Of a stretch of 64,000 bases of DNA, positions 1 to 11,600 are shown piece by piece. The stretch is from positions 620,001 to 684,000 of the forward strand of contig CM049992.1 of assembly GCA_016630955.3 (NCBI GenBank), written 5' to 3'. Positions within the stretch are counted from its first letter, which is position 1, and each line of letters opens with the position of its first letter. The translations under genes and the position numbers were made by a program. The DNA comes from Didymella arachidicola (Eukaryota; Ascomycota; Dothideomycetes; Pleosporales; Didymellaceae). Under the pieces are notes generated by a model that had not been told where the DNA came from, ran no database searches, and worked only from the letters and a program-made list of their open reading frames with translations.

Positions 1-3000
1 CTCAAATGCCGCTTCCCGCGGGGTCGCCGCGGGGATTGAAAGGTGTGACGTAGCTGAACACCAGCACCCAGGTACGCAGTCCATCGATCTCGCCGACTTC
101 ACATGCAATCGAGATGCACACATGTGCAAGACATCTTACGCTGTCTCACATGTCTCGAAAGAGATGCATCGAAGAGCTGTCGTCCCTTTCTGGACAGATG
201 GAGCGGAAGGCGCGCATACGTACGTCATACTGGACGCAAGCAACCCCTGAGGCTCAGCCCAAGAAGGCACAGTAAGTGCGTCTATTTGGATTCTGACCAC
301 CCACCAGCAGCGCGTATTGCTGTCCACACTTGTCACGTTGGTGCATAGGGGCGATAGTTCGAAAACGCTCGACGTACGACCGTCTGCGTCTTTTGTCCCT
401 AGCCTGTCCTGCGGCGGCTTTGAAGCCTCGTGGTCAGGACGCATGATAACAAACGACAGTTGACATTACCTTGCATGTTGCAAGTGCTCGCCAGATACCC
501 ACAGCTTGTGTGACATGGCCATGTGTATCTCGCTGATCTGGCAGCTGCGAGTGTTGCATGCTGCACGGCTCTGCACTTGCCCTTTGCCCAAGCACACGTC
601 ACAACGCGGCCTTCCTCACTGAGGAGCTACAGCCGCATCTCACAGTCTCACGTGTCTACCAGATCAACGACGCTGCCCAGGTCATAGCGCCCGTCAATAG
701 CGCTGTAATTACAGTTGTTGAGGCGTGGAAAGATCTGATGTTCGGCAGACCTTCGATGCATGCCGCCACGGTACAGCCGCAGAGCCTCAAACGTCGCAGT
801 GAGTGGCCGGCTTTTCGCCGAACCACAATGCATCTTTTTGCTTGCTCCGCGTCTTGCTGCCAAATCGTTTTCCAACTGGTAAGCACTATCGAGAATTTCT
901 CTTCACCGTTACGCGCTGCAATCCTTCCGAAAAAGTAGCCGCGCAGCGTTCCGTCTGCGTTTCCGCTTTGGGAGAAGTTTTTACTCGGGTAAGCAAGGCA
1001 GAAGTCGAATCAGTGAGCTCAATGAGTAAGAGAACCACTCTCAACACACAGGCCCCCCACAATTTCTCTCGTTTCTGGCCAGTTTCACGTGCGACACGGT
1101 CTCTCTCCGCGCACGACAATGCACAGCTCCGAAATGACCCGGCCGTGACACGCAAATTGCGTTGCAAAGCGAGCGCACCCGCATCCCAGCCACGCTTCCA
1201 GACTCCCTGGTTGCACGCGCACGAAGTCGTTTTCAGCACGCGACCCGCTGTTCTCGCGCGCTGCGTGTCGCTGAGCCACTTGAAGCCCAACATCCATGAA
1301 CAGAGACGCGCCCCGTTTGGGTCTGGGCTTCCCGCAGAGCCTCATCTGCAGCGACTGCTAGTGCATTTCCCCTTGCGGTATCACCGTCCTGGATCTGAGC
1401 AAGCTGGACGACTGACACTGGCTCGGAGCGCGGCTACCGACGTCGTTGCTCCATGTGCGCTGTTGGCCGGCTCTCAGGCGCGACTGCGGTCGTTCACTGG
1501 TGCGACTGTGCGATGGCTTCTGGGCCTACCTGGTGCATCGTCCTAGCCCTGCATCGAGCGGTGATGGGCAGGTACCGTATCTTGCATTTCCAGATTTATT
1601 TAGATGCATATGGCACCAGTGGAAGCGCTGACGCCCACGTTCCAGTGCTGCAGAGTCTGCCACAGACTGCGCCGCCGTCGCAGCCACATCCAACACTCAA
1701 TCTTCCTCGTGCCATCCTTGCCACCGTTCTCCCAGCCTTCCGTGCAGGTTCGCCGACCGAACCAAGCAATTGTAGTTTGATGATTTGAATGGCTGTGGTG
1801 AACGTGCGGGTTAGGGCCTGCTTGGTTGCGGGTAGTGGATCAGCGCGTTGCAGAGTGGACGTTGGGCTGGGATGCCCGGGCGTAGGGCAGAGACGGAGCA
1901 CTTGAGGGTGTGTATCGTGCGAAAAGTGGGGGCTTTCGTTACGCGGTATTGATACAGGTGGGTCTGTGAAGGGGTACGGTGTGCGGGTTGGATGTAACAC
2001 CGCTATCAAGCGAGCGGACGCTTGGTGCCTTCAGTGCCTGATAATGGGGATGAGTATGAGGGTGATGCCTGAATCCTTGGTTTGGAGGTTGGAGAGTGCG
2101 GGCTGCAGGTTGGTGGCCTCACGGTGCGGCTCGGAGATGAAGCTGGCGCTTCCATACTTTTGCGGCCTCAACTTCAGAAACAAGGCCTTGGGCGAGTCAC
2201 GATACTCGCCGCTCGGTAGATAACGAGCGGTCTCGTTGCGGTCGGAGCGTCGACATTCGACGCACGAGCGTAACTGCCCGCTCGTCTGAAAGGCACAGCG
2301 AGCATGTCGTAGGCCATTCAAGCGAAATGCGTATCGTGGCCTTCGATTGAGAGTTGATGAAACGACTTTTCGTTCGCAGTATAGGCCCTGAAGAAGACAA
2401 ACTCGTCCTCATGTCTCGTGCAACGACCTTTAACTTGCGCTCCAACACGCTCTCTCCTGCACCGGCAAGCCTCACAATCTCAAACTTGTATGACACAGGC
2501 GAAATCGAGTACAATATCGCCAGCACTGCGCGAATTTACAACCTTTTGCATACTCCAATCAGCTTTGCATGATGCAGCCAGCAAAGTAGCCATGGCTTCT
2601 AGCTTGCGGTTTAAACAGCCCATCGAGAGATCTACGCAGAGCATGTTGCGGTGAAGTCACGTTTGTCGATTCTCCATATTGAGTGTACACTGGAATCGTC
2701 TTCAAGTTGAGGCCTCCACCAGTGTACACAAATGTGAGTTCAGCTTAGCCAGTCAGCATCCCATATACTCTCCACCTGTTGCGAGAGCAATCGAGGTGTT
2801 CGTGGGATGCGAGTAAAATGCTATCGAAATAAAGAGCGGTGTTATACCTCAGCGTGACCATCAATACGTTTTTGTACGCCAGTTGTGCGGCGCAGCGACT
2901 GAGGCGAGCCACGTTAGAAGTTCAAAGCTTCGAGAAGGAGGGCGGCCAGCAGGATTACATATCGGCCTAGAATGCCTGAATTGTGGTCTTCAGTGCGGGG

Positions 3001-5099
3001 AGTGTGGCCCTGGTGAAGGTGTAGTGTTGCTGTACAATCTCACAAAGCTTTGCACGGAGGACCCCGCCAGAGAGAACATGTAGGTGACCCTCGCGTTCGT
3101 GACATCTAGGGAAGCATAAATCAGGCGAAGAAGACATACGTTCTGCTTTTATGGTGTTGATCGACTGATTCCCAAGGCTGCATGATGATGAAATGAGCAA
3201 GAACACCATGAACATCTGTACGCAGCGGTCCCCCATTGAGTGACTGATCTCAACGAAACTCCAAATCCTAATTTGAAAGGAAGCGTACTCCGTTCATGAG
3301 CAGATTACACATTGCATTGACTACTTACCCTTGAAGAACCTTGACGTACTTGAGCAAAATGTAACGAAGACGAACTCCGCATTCGTACAGTGATCAGAAT
3401 CACATCCAAGAACGCAACTCTCTTCGTTCAGGGCGCCGCCACCAAAGCCACACATAACTCTTCTTGCTGGTCCTGTTTCGGTGAGTTCAACCACGGTAGT
3501 ACAAAGAGCGCACATGGATAAACTTCGACTACGGCGCTCAGTTGACTTGAGAGGTATTTTTAGACTTGGACGAAAGGCAGGCAGCAAAAGCATCACATAA
3601 AATCTTGTTTATTTTGGTCATAGAAAGCAACAGCAAGGTGTGTAGATTGAGAGAGCAGAGCGTGCTGATACTAATGTACGGTGGTCTGTTTGGCAGACTC
3701 AAGTAAGGGCTGTGGAGCGAGGAAATGACGGATAAAATCAGACCGCCAGATCGACATATTTGCGTCTCTTATCGGCGTCATCTTCACCATTTTATTTTAT
3801 GAATCCTTTTTGAAACAAGACAAATTTGCTTGAGGTGTGAAGTAGAGCGGCATGGCGATGAGGAGGTTCTTATGTTGCAGAAGCCAGCAAACGCACAATG
3901 TTCTTCGCAGTCGAAAAAGCCATCAGTATATGCGTTATTCTGTGTGTTTTTCAGATAGACTTAGAGATTCAGCCAAATGTGCGGCACGAAGAAACCTTGC
4001 CCCCAAAACAGGCTAACGAGTGTTTGACATACATTGACCCCTTTTTTACATCTCCGGAACCATTGTCCAAGAGAGCAGAGCAGAAAGCCGGTCACGTCAT
4101 TGATGGACGTTTGGTTTTGATTCCCGAGAAAGTACAGACTCTTTCTGGACCTAAAAGAGGTGCAAGCACAGACAGACATCCAGGAACTCTTCATCGTTTT
4201 TCGATTTCGAATTCAGAAAAGCAGCGGAAGAGCGAACATGTGCAACCTTCGCCTTTCTTATGACGGGTTGAAGAAAGACCAGAGGAGCAGATAGACATGA
4301 GCCCATTGATCTAGGTCTTTGGTTCCAAAAAGGCGCACAAGCACACAGACATAAACTTTGTCAAGAGGTCTTTTCAAAACCTGCACGCAGACCAGAGACA
4401 AGGCAGACATCGCTGTGGCGGATAACCTCTTCTGTTGCAGAGGGGCGGACAGAAGAGCGCAGGAGCAAACAGACATTGATGTTCCAGGTAATGTTTTTGA
4501 ATTTCAGAATTTTGGACTTCAGAAAGGCGCAGAAGCAGACAGACATCGATAAACAAGTGCTCGGCTTTTTCGATTTCAGAATTTTGGATTCAGAAAGGAG
4601 CCCAGAGAAGCAGACGTGAAAGATGCGTTGCACATGTTTCGTACTTTAAAGCAGTGTTTGAAGATGTTGGAAAAAGGGGGGGCGAGGGGGTGGGTTTTAT
4701 ATTGAAAGCCCGGGTATGGCACGTGATCACCTCAGGTGTACATGTGCGTTTATGGGGTATAGCGAGGCTGATGCTTTGAGTGTGAGAAGCTTGAGGACCT
4801 CGGTACATGTTTAATATATGTGATGCTTTGGACGACATGTTCGAAAACAGCAGCCTCACAGATTCGAAGCAGCAAATGGTAATTATCATGTGTTGTTTAC
4901 TTGTTTCATTCCTTCGTCTATGTGGTATCGCTTGGCTAGCTTTTGATCGTCACATCGTACCTCCACCGTACACCCTTGCCTCGGCGTAGAGGCCCTCAAG
5001 GTATTCGACACCGTGACGTCGCACTCGGTTGCGGGGCTGATTTTAGGACCTTCGCATGTGATGCTGGTCGAGTCTGGCAGTCAAACATCATGTACAAGT
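1..5099. other. Gene-poor 5-kb stretch, no gene recognised
   Basis: No reading frame here resembles a known family. The open frames on both strands are short (mostly under 140 codons), overlap one another and show no plausible splice-linked continuation. A degenerate repeat lies at about 4149-4620. The last few hundred bases are the 3' flank of the chaperonin gene on the minus strand. A fast-evolving or lineage-specific gene cannot be excluded. Confidence 0.5.
4149..4620. repeat. Degenerate interspersed/tandem repeat
   Basis: A purine-rich module recurs around 4153-4180, 4271-4300, 4327-4352, 4451-4477, 4521-4550 and 4591-4620, close to agaaaggcgcagaagcagac followed by agacat. In the better copies it follows a T-rich leader (ttttcgatttcagaatttt). 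The copies ending near 4550 and 4615 are about 70 bp apart and look most alike. No terminal repeats or coding capacity were seen, so this is probably an old tandem array rather than a mobile element. Confidence 0.5.
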
Positions 5100-7557
5100 T
5101 TAGTAGTCCTGGTCGTCGCCGCCAGCGATGATCACGTTGTTGATCTGGAGATGGTTAGCACGACTCGGAGAAGAGCGCAAGGCGAGGTGATCGCCAGGAA
5201 CATAGGGTGAAGTAAGGCACAATGTCGAGCATGTGACTGCCCGTGCGGCTCATGTCGCCATGCATAGCGGGAGGGTCGCGCTCGACGCGTGTAACGTGTG
5301 TCGAGCGGGACATGGCTTCCTCGCTTCCGCGAAAGCGAGGCTCGAGACAGCAAGGGCGAAGCAAGGGCAGCTCGTCGAATCGAAGGAAAGGGGATTGTAT
5401 GCAACGGCGTATTGAAACATGTAACGAAACCAGCATACCTTGAGTACCATTCTGCACAGCTGAGTAGCGAGCAGCAGTTGTTGCCTCTTTGAGATCAAGG
5501 GATCGATGACGAAATGTTCCTTCATATCTGCAGCGTCGTGTTAGCATTGTTCTCGAAATGTAGCAACGACTGCGAAACTGCAAGCGGATTGCACGCCCAA
5601 GATGATCTGGAGTCATATGGTCGAATGCTGACACGGCGTGGGGGCTCATGCCCACCCGCGGAGAAGCGACATAAGAGCACCTCCCACACGGCGGTGTAGG
5701 AAAAGGAAGGTGCCTTTCGGCTGCGATAGGGTCTCAGGAGTGTGCTTACCGTTGCTTCCTGTCTGCATGCAGTCGACACCTAACCTTGTGTTCTTCTCCT
5801 TGGCCTGTCGCGACTTGATGCTGGCAAGAGTCTCGATCGGGCTGAGACCAGAGTTCTCGGCGAGAGCCATGGGGACCTGGTCGAGGGCGTCGGCGAAGGC
5901 GCGCATGGCGTACTGCTCCAGGCCGGGGCTCTTGACGGCGGCGTCCTCGACGGCGAGCGAGCATGCGACCTCGGCGGCACCTCCGCCGTAGACGATGCGG
6001 TTGTCGCGCACCAGATTGCGGACGACGCAGAGGGCGTCATGCAGCGAGCGCTTGGCCTCGTCGATGATCATCTTGTTGGAGCCGCGGACGAAGACGGTGA
6101 CGGCGCGGGTGTTGGCGCACTCCTCGATGACCAGCATCTTGTCTCTTGTGGTGCCAAATGTGAGCTCCCTGACGATGCCAGCGGTTCCCAGCTTCTCGGC
6201 GCTGAGGTCCTCGAAGCGCGGTACGATGCGGCCGTTGGTGGCAATGGCAATCAGCTCAATCTCAGGACCGCCAACCCATCGCACGGCGGGCAGCTTGTTT
6301 GTGAGCAGCAGGTGGTTGGCCTCGTCGTCGAAACCCCACTGGCAGATGACGACGTTGGCGCCCGTGTTCTTGATCTGGTCGATCATCTCGGTGAACTTGT
6401 TGGCCTCGTAGCTCTGCAGCTTCTTGAACTCCTCGACGGACGTAATGTCGAGCTTGTGCTTGGTCTTGGGCTTGGGGGGCTCGAAGGCGCATGTGAGAAT
6501 GGCGAGCTTCGCGTCCTTGACCTCGGAGGGCATCTGGGGGTGGGAGAAGTCCTTGTCTATTATGACGCCCTTGACGAGCAGTGTGTCCTCCATGGAGCCA
6601 CCGACCTTGCCGTCGACCTTGATGAGCTCAAAGTCGACGTCCTTGCGCTCAAAGTCGGCGACGGAGAGAACGGCATCGACGGCGATCTGGGCGAACTGGT
6701 CGTGGGCCTTGGAGACAATCTTGGAGCCCAGACTTGTCTTCGCGACGCGGAACAGCTCGGTGGTGTCGTCCTTGGAGAAGTGGATCTCGTCGGAGATTTC
6801 GTCGAGACGGGCAACGGCGACCTCGCAGGCCTGGTCGTAGCCGTCTGCTATCCTGATGGGGTGGATGCCCTTGTCGATGAGGTCGGCAGCCTGGCCGAGG
6901 AGCGCACCTGCCAGCACTACGACGCCCGTTGTGCCGTCACCGATCTCGTCGTCCTGTGACTTGGAGAGCTCTACCAGCAGCTTCGCGACGTGGTTGGAGA
7001 TTTCCATCTGGGAGAGGATGGTGGCGCCGTCGTTTGTGACTGTGATGTCGCCATCGGGGGAGATGAGGATCTTGTCGAGTCCGCGGGGGCCCTGCTCTGA
7101 TTAGCCATGCTCTCCTCTTTTGGGTGTTTCTCCTACACACCAGCGATGTCTTGACCAGGTTCGCGACCGTCTGGGCGGCGAGGATGTGCGACTTGACGGC
7201 CTCGTTGCCATGCTGCCTCTTCTTCTTGCCCTGACTAAGCAGCGTCAGGTGATTGTTCTTTTTGTTCTCTTCTTGTAGCATACGTACTCTCTCACGATAA
7301 TGAACGGACGGCCGGCCTCGTCCTTCATCACCTGGGCTGTGTCTGTCAGTGGCTGCCTGCATCGCGGGGGCGGTCGTTCGGGCGTGGTTGGTTCGACTCG
7401 CGGGGGCTCGGAGGCATACCGTTGGACATGTCGAGGTCTGGACGGCAGTTAGCATGCAAACATGTACACACTGCATGCAAACAGGCGGTGCAAACAGCTC
7501 TGCTCTCGTGTGCAGCGGCAGTCCAAGTGCTGTGTTTGGTGACTTACTCATCGCCAT
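5100..7557 (-). CDS. cct5: T-complex protein 1 subunit epsilon (TRiC/CCT5)
   Basis: Epsilon subunit of the cytosolic group II chaperonin TRiC, which folds actin, tubulin and other clients with ATP. Seven exons, in transcription order: 7557-7548, 7437-7420, 7336-7288, 7234-7141, 7091-5750, 5527-5439 and 5144-5100. Together they give 548 residues, the usual subunit length. The nucleotide-binding GDGTT lies at residues 108-112, preceded by TNDGATIL, and the conserved GGGAAE is in the second half. The C-terminus ends in a Gly/Asp-rich tail (IAGGDDQDY). The first two exons are only 10 and 18 nt but restore the N-terminal reading frame. The last two introns are long for this genome (222 and 294 bp). 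It is transcribed divergently from the HP1 gene. Identity is very secure; the micro-exons are less so. Confidence 0.96.
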
Positions 7558-7885
7558 GGCGGCGGTTGTGTATTACGGGAAGATAGAAAACAAACAAAGA
7601 CGCTTCCAATGCTAGACTCGTGCGGCGACTAAGGTGACTGCTCCTGCAACGGCGTCGCGGTGGAGTGAGGGGTGGTGGGGGGCCGCGAGTATCAACAGCT
7701 CGTTCCAAAACTTTCTGCCAAGGCCGGGGTCGCTAGCGGGAGAGCGCGCGTGCAGCTTGTCGCGTCCACCAACAGTCGGCGCGACGTCAATTGAGCTGCC
7801 GACTGAGCGACACCGCGCCTTTGCGAAGAGACCGCCCACCTCTGCACCGGCAAGAGCCTGCAATCGCCCTCTCCTGCGCCGCACC
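7558..7885. promoter_or_regulatory. Bidirectional promoter region between cct5 and HP1
   Basis: These 328 bp separate the start codons of two divergently transcribed housekeeping-type genes. No further gene fits. It must hold both core promoters and 5' UTRs, but no specific element was identified. Confidence 0.5.
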
Positions 7886-8830
7886 ATGCCGCGTGAGCCC
7901 CCGCGCCCCCATTGCGCGCACTGCGCCCGTACTGACGCGCCCCAGCCGCCCTCAGCGACGTCGAGTCGTCCGACAGCGAAAAACCCGCGACCAAGCCGAT
8001 CAAGGGCGGGAGGAAGGCCGCCGCGCCCGTCGAGCCCGTAGACGACGACAACGACGACAACGACGACAACGACGACAACGACGACAATGACGACGGCGAC
8101 GGCGACGGCGACGACGACGGCGACGACGAGTACGCGCCCGTTCTACTGCCGCGTCGCCTGCGCTAACACGACGCGCCAGATACGTCGTCGAGAAGATCCT
8201 CGGCCACCGCTTCCACAAGGGCGTCCTGCAGTTCGACGTCAAGTGGCAGGGCTACGACAACCCCCGTGACCGCACCTGGGAGCCCGAGGGGAACATGTAC
8301 GCTCTGCGACGCCGCCGAGGTACGCGCGTGCTAATAAGAGCAGGGAAACCGCTGCTGACGTGCTGAAGGAGTACTTCGAGGACATTGGCGGGCGCCCTGA
8401 GCGGCCCTCGAAGGGCACCAAAGGCACAAAGCGCAAGGACGGCACCGCCACCCAGAGCGACGCAGGCACCCCGGCCCCAGCATCCAAGCGCTCCAAGAAG
8501 GCCCCCGAAGCCGTCGAAAAGGCCTGGAGTCCCCCGCCAGGCAGCTGGGAGCACGACGTCAGCCACATCGACACGGTCGAGCAGAGCATCGATCCCCGGA
8601 CCGGCAAGGACGCAAAGTTTGCCTACATTGTGTGGAACAACCAGAAGAAGACGCAGCACCCGCTGAAGCACATTTACACCAAATGCCCGCAGAAGGTAGG
8701 TCATACTGTTATCAGACGACGTTCTGCTGACTGACTCACCCAGATGCTCCAATACTACGAGTCCCACCTCGTCTTCACCCCCAACGACGAAAGCGCCGCA
8801 AACGGCGACGCCATGGACGAGGCCTTTTAA
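7886..8830 (+). CDS. Heterochromatin protein 1 (chromodomain plus chromoshadow domain)
   Basis: Reader of H3K9 methylation in heterochromatin, orthologous in architecture to Neurospora HPO and fission yeast Swi6. Five exons: 7886-7892, 7946-8129, 8180-8296, 8344-8695 and 8744-8830; 248 residues. A short acidic N-terminus is followed by a run of Asp/Asn/Gly. The chromodomain covers about residues 64-119, with the expected aromatic cage Y65, W86 and Y89 and the C-terminal helix ADVLKEYF. A basic hinge (KGTKRKD, SKRSKK) leads to a chromoshadow domain at about 160-236 (start WSPPPGSWE; conserved FAYIVWNN; end YYESHLVF). The 7-nt first exon is inferred because it yields an in-frame MPPALSDVE start. 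The product would take part in silencing repeats such as those at the right end of the window. Confidence 0.93.
8041..8129 (+). repeat. GAC/AAC trinucleotide run inside the HP1 gene
   Basis: Repeated gacgacaac units followed by gac/ggc codons encode about 28 consecutive Asp, Asn and Gly residues just before the chromodomain. The run ends at the donor site of intron 2. Such coding microsatellites vary in length between strains. Confidence 0.8.
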
Positions 8831-8980
8831 GATGCACTGGGACTGTGTAGGAAGCCGTCGAGGTCGATGAGAACCGAAACATTTTGGCATGGCGTTTGGA
8901 TGGACTTGCTTGGCGACGACACGCTATGTAGTAAATATCAATCTTTCATCACCTCAAGACTCACCTCAAACATTGGACAC

Positions 8981-9046
8981 CCAGAACAGCTTATATCTCA
9001 CCAGAACAGCTTACATACCACCAGAACAGCTCATCACAGAACAGCT
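8981..9046 (+). repeat. Short tandem repeat downstream of HP1
   Basis: Four copies of a ccagaacagctta-like 13-mer occur at 8981, 9001, 9021 and about 9035, with a period near 20 bp. The array lies in the 3' flank of the HP1 gene, and no function is evident. The rest of 8831-9284 shows no gene. Confidence 0.6.
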
Positions 9047-9284
9047 TGAATATCTCATTCCTAGTAATAAGCCAGCCAACGGCGGCAGCGGGTATCTCAT
9101 CCCATCATATCAACAGTCCTCCCCTCTTCATCCATCATCATAACAAACAAGCCCAAAATCCCAAACGCCAGCCCATGCAATGCCATGCAACCCAATCCCA
9201 TATTCCGTTATAACCTTAAACACCCTGTCCAGTACTGCAGCCGATGTAACGTCTTGCAGCCGCATATTCCAGCGACGCCTACGG

Positions 9285-9437
9285 CTACGCCACACTCGTC
9301 ATGTCGCTCCCACTACTCGCCGTCCCCGCGCCGCCGACCGCCATCCGCGTCTGCAGGTAGTAGATCAGGTATGCGATGAGCGCGATGAGGATGAAGAGGA
9401 TGAGGATGATGAGGAAGATGACAATGTTGCGCTTCAT
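9285..9437 (-). CDS. Putative 50-residue single-pass membrane microprotein
   Basis: A 51-codon frame with ATG at 9437 and TAG at 9285. Residues 1-4 (MKRN) are basic. Residues 5-28 are almost entirely Ile, Leu, Val, Phe, Ala and Tyr, a convincing transmembrane helix. Residues 29-50 are a soluble Gly/Ala/Ser/Thr tail. Basic N-terminus, one helix and a flexible tail suggest a tail- or signal-anchored microprotein. The family is not recognised. Conservation in relatives would be needed to treat it as certain, because a run of Ile/Leu codons can arise by chance in a GAT/GAG-rich stretch. Confidence 0.45.
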   Translation of the reverse strand: MKRNIVIFLIILILFILIALIAYLIYYLQTRMAVGGAGTASSGSDMTSVA

Positions 9438-10085
9438 CTTGAATGTTCGAGTCGAGGATTTGATGTCGAGAGTTGACGGACGAGGAGAGTGTGAATCTAT
9501 ACTCTGTTAGACAACCATACAACCGCCAACTCTAGAAGACGTACTCTTATTCGGGCTGCAACTGCTCAAATATTGATGCTGATGCTGATGCTGATGCTGA
9601 TGCTGATACTGATGCTTGTTTACAAAAACAGTGTCTAATGCTCGGCAGCTCCACAGGCGTGCAGCAACATTTGTACACCCTCTGCTGCTGAAGGCTGGTG
9701 CGGGGGTGGTTGGGAGCCAGCCACCACCTCGACCGTGCTTGTTTCTGATTGGCGGAAGGAGATGGCTGTACCTGAGACACGTCGGTCAGGGTTCACAGGC
9801 ACCGCGGCGCTATTGGCGCAGCGATTGGAAGATGGAGCCAGCGCAGAACCTGTTTATTGACGTTGGGGATTGAGCGGGAGTGTTTGTTTGGCTGCGTCAT
9901 GCCGCCTGATGAGGTGGAAGGCGCGCTGATGAAAAACAACATGATGTACATTGCAATATCCCAACCTGTACCTACGCCACTAAACAAAGGTCTTGTCAAG
10001 TAAACCCACACTCAAATCCACAACGCCTCGGCCAGTTCCTGCGCACTCAAAGTCGTGTTCAAGTGATCGCTTCTTCACCCAACCG
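9438..10085. other. Intergenic, with TGATGC microsatellite
   Basis: No gene recognised. About seven near-perfect tgatgc hexamers lie at 9574-9616, upstream of the minus-strand microprotein and possibly in its 5' leader. The rest separates it from the 3' end of the F-box gene. Confidence 0.5.
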
Positions 10086-11600
10086 TCAGAACAGCTCATC
10101 GTCATCGTCGTCTAGCAAATTGTTGTCGCTAATCTTCCAAAACGCTGTCGGTCCCGCCGGCCCATGCGAATCAAAGTCCTTGTCAAACCACGTCCCTACC
10201 ACCCCGCGCTGCGACCGCAGACCACCGACTTGAATCCCGTCAGAGCGCCAGCGCTCCTCTCCGCTATCACCATCAGTAATACTCAGCTCATTCGAAAGAA
10301 GAGGGAGAGCACCTACCCGTGAAACACACTAATCGTCTGCCACCGCACCTCGCCCTCGGGCGTAATTCGAACGGACCCGCGAATCCCAGAGTTCGCGTTC
10401 GGGTCCCACGACGCTTCCACCGAGCGCGACTTGCCTGCAAAGTGCACGATAGGTAGGTCTCCGTGGTCGAAGCGCCCGGCCGGCTCGACAGAGGTCACTT
10501 TGATGTCCATCATGATGTGCCGGATGGCTTCCTCTGTCACGAGTGGGTTGCGTGGTTTGTCGGACGGGCATCTGATTGCCTCGTCACTGAAGTTGAAGCG
10601 GTACAGATCGTTATAGTCGAGAAAGCATACAATGCGGGACCAGACGCCCGTCACGTTGTAGGGGTCCTTCATGCTCAATGGGACATCGATCTCGTTTGGC
10701 AGCGATTTCGGGTACGGCGGCAGGATATGGTCTCGGTCTGGGATCACGCCTTCGAATGGGTTGGTCCACGGTGGCCGGAACCTGGAAAGAAAGCGACGAC
10801 AGCAGAGGTTCGAGTTGTAGCCCAGAACGATCATGATGCTCTCCACCAGCTCCCAGTCGACCCGCATGCTGCCATCGCCTCGAAATGGACCCCATCCGTT
10901 CTCGTCAGTGTAGTTGCGCAGATCATACACAACAGCCCGCGCATATGGGTGAGTAGCAAGCGACCTCCTCCCCCCAGTCGTCGCAGTGATACCGAACAGG
11001 CATTGCAGCTTGGCACTCAGCTGGCGACCTTCCTCGTCTTCTGCAGGCTTCTGGTTGCCCGTGCCTGCCCGCGCGAACAGCGACGAGCGGCTCATAAACG
11101 CATCCCGGTTCTGTGTGATGGATTCGAACAGGTTAGCAAGCACCTGCTGGTTGTACGACACGCCAAGCTTGTCAGTCGAGGCAGTGGCGACCAACGAGAG
11201 GGTTGTCTTGGTTACAAACTCGAATTCCGCCCGCTGCACCTCGTTAGCAGCCTGGCCAATCGCGAGCCATCGCAGAGCTTACTTTCACGTCATTGCTTGC
11301 CGACTCCAGTATCTTCTGGCAGCGTACTGCTCTCTGCAGCTCTGCGACCCAGTCAGGCTCCGCATCATCTGGCCTCTGCCGGGGGTCATCCTGTCCATGA
11401 AATCAGTCCTTGAAACCAGACCGAAGCACCCCATAACCCACGAATGATTTCAAGTAGTGAGCTTTGTACAATCTTGTGTTCTTCTTAAGGAACTCATTGA
11501 ACCCAACACTAGTCTGTGCACACGCGGCAAGGTCGGAAGCATCCGTCTCTTCGAGGATACGGATCAGAACGTCGTAACAAAGATCGAAAAGCTCGGTCAT
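10086..11600 (-). CDS. F-box protein, fungal family of unknown target
   Basis: Four exons in transcription order: 11600-11442, 11390-11283, 11239-10317 and 10263-10086; 455 residues. An N-terminal F-box-like segment (about residues 1-50; start MTELFDLCYDVLIRILEE) would recruit an SCF ubiquitin ligase through Skp1. It is followed by a long region with no repeats such as WD40 or LRR. The conserved-looking C-terminal block runs from VFHGGEERW across the last intron to WFDKDF and GPAGPTAFWK, and the protein ends in an acidic tail. I chose the last acceptor because only it keeps the GEERW stretch in frame. The substrate is unknown. Confidence 0.8.

Noticed and set aside
1..120. GC-rich start of the window considered as telomere or rDNA
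   Set aside because: There are no telomeric repeats, and no ribosomal RNA sequence is recognisable.
6039..6959. 306-codon plus-strand frame opposite cct5
   Set aside because: It is antisense to highly conserved chaperonin sequence and shows no family features.
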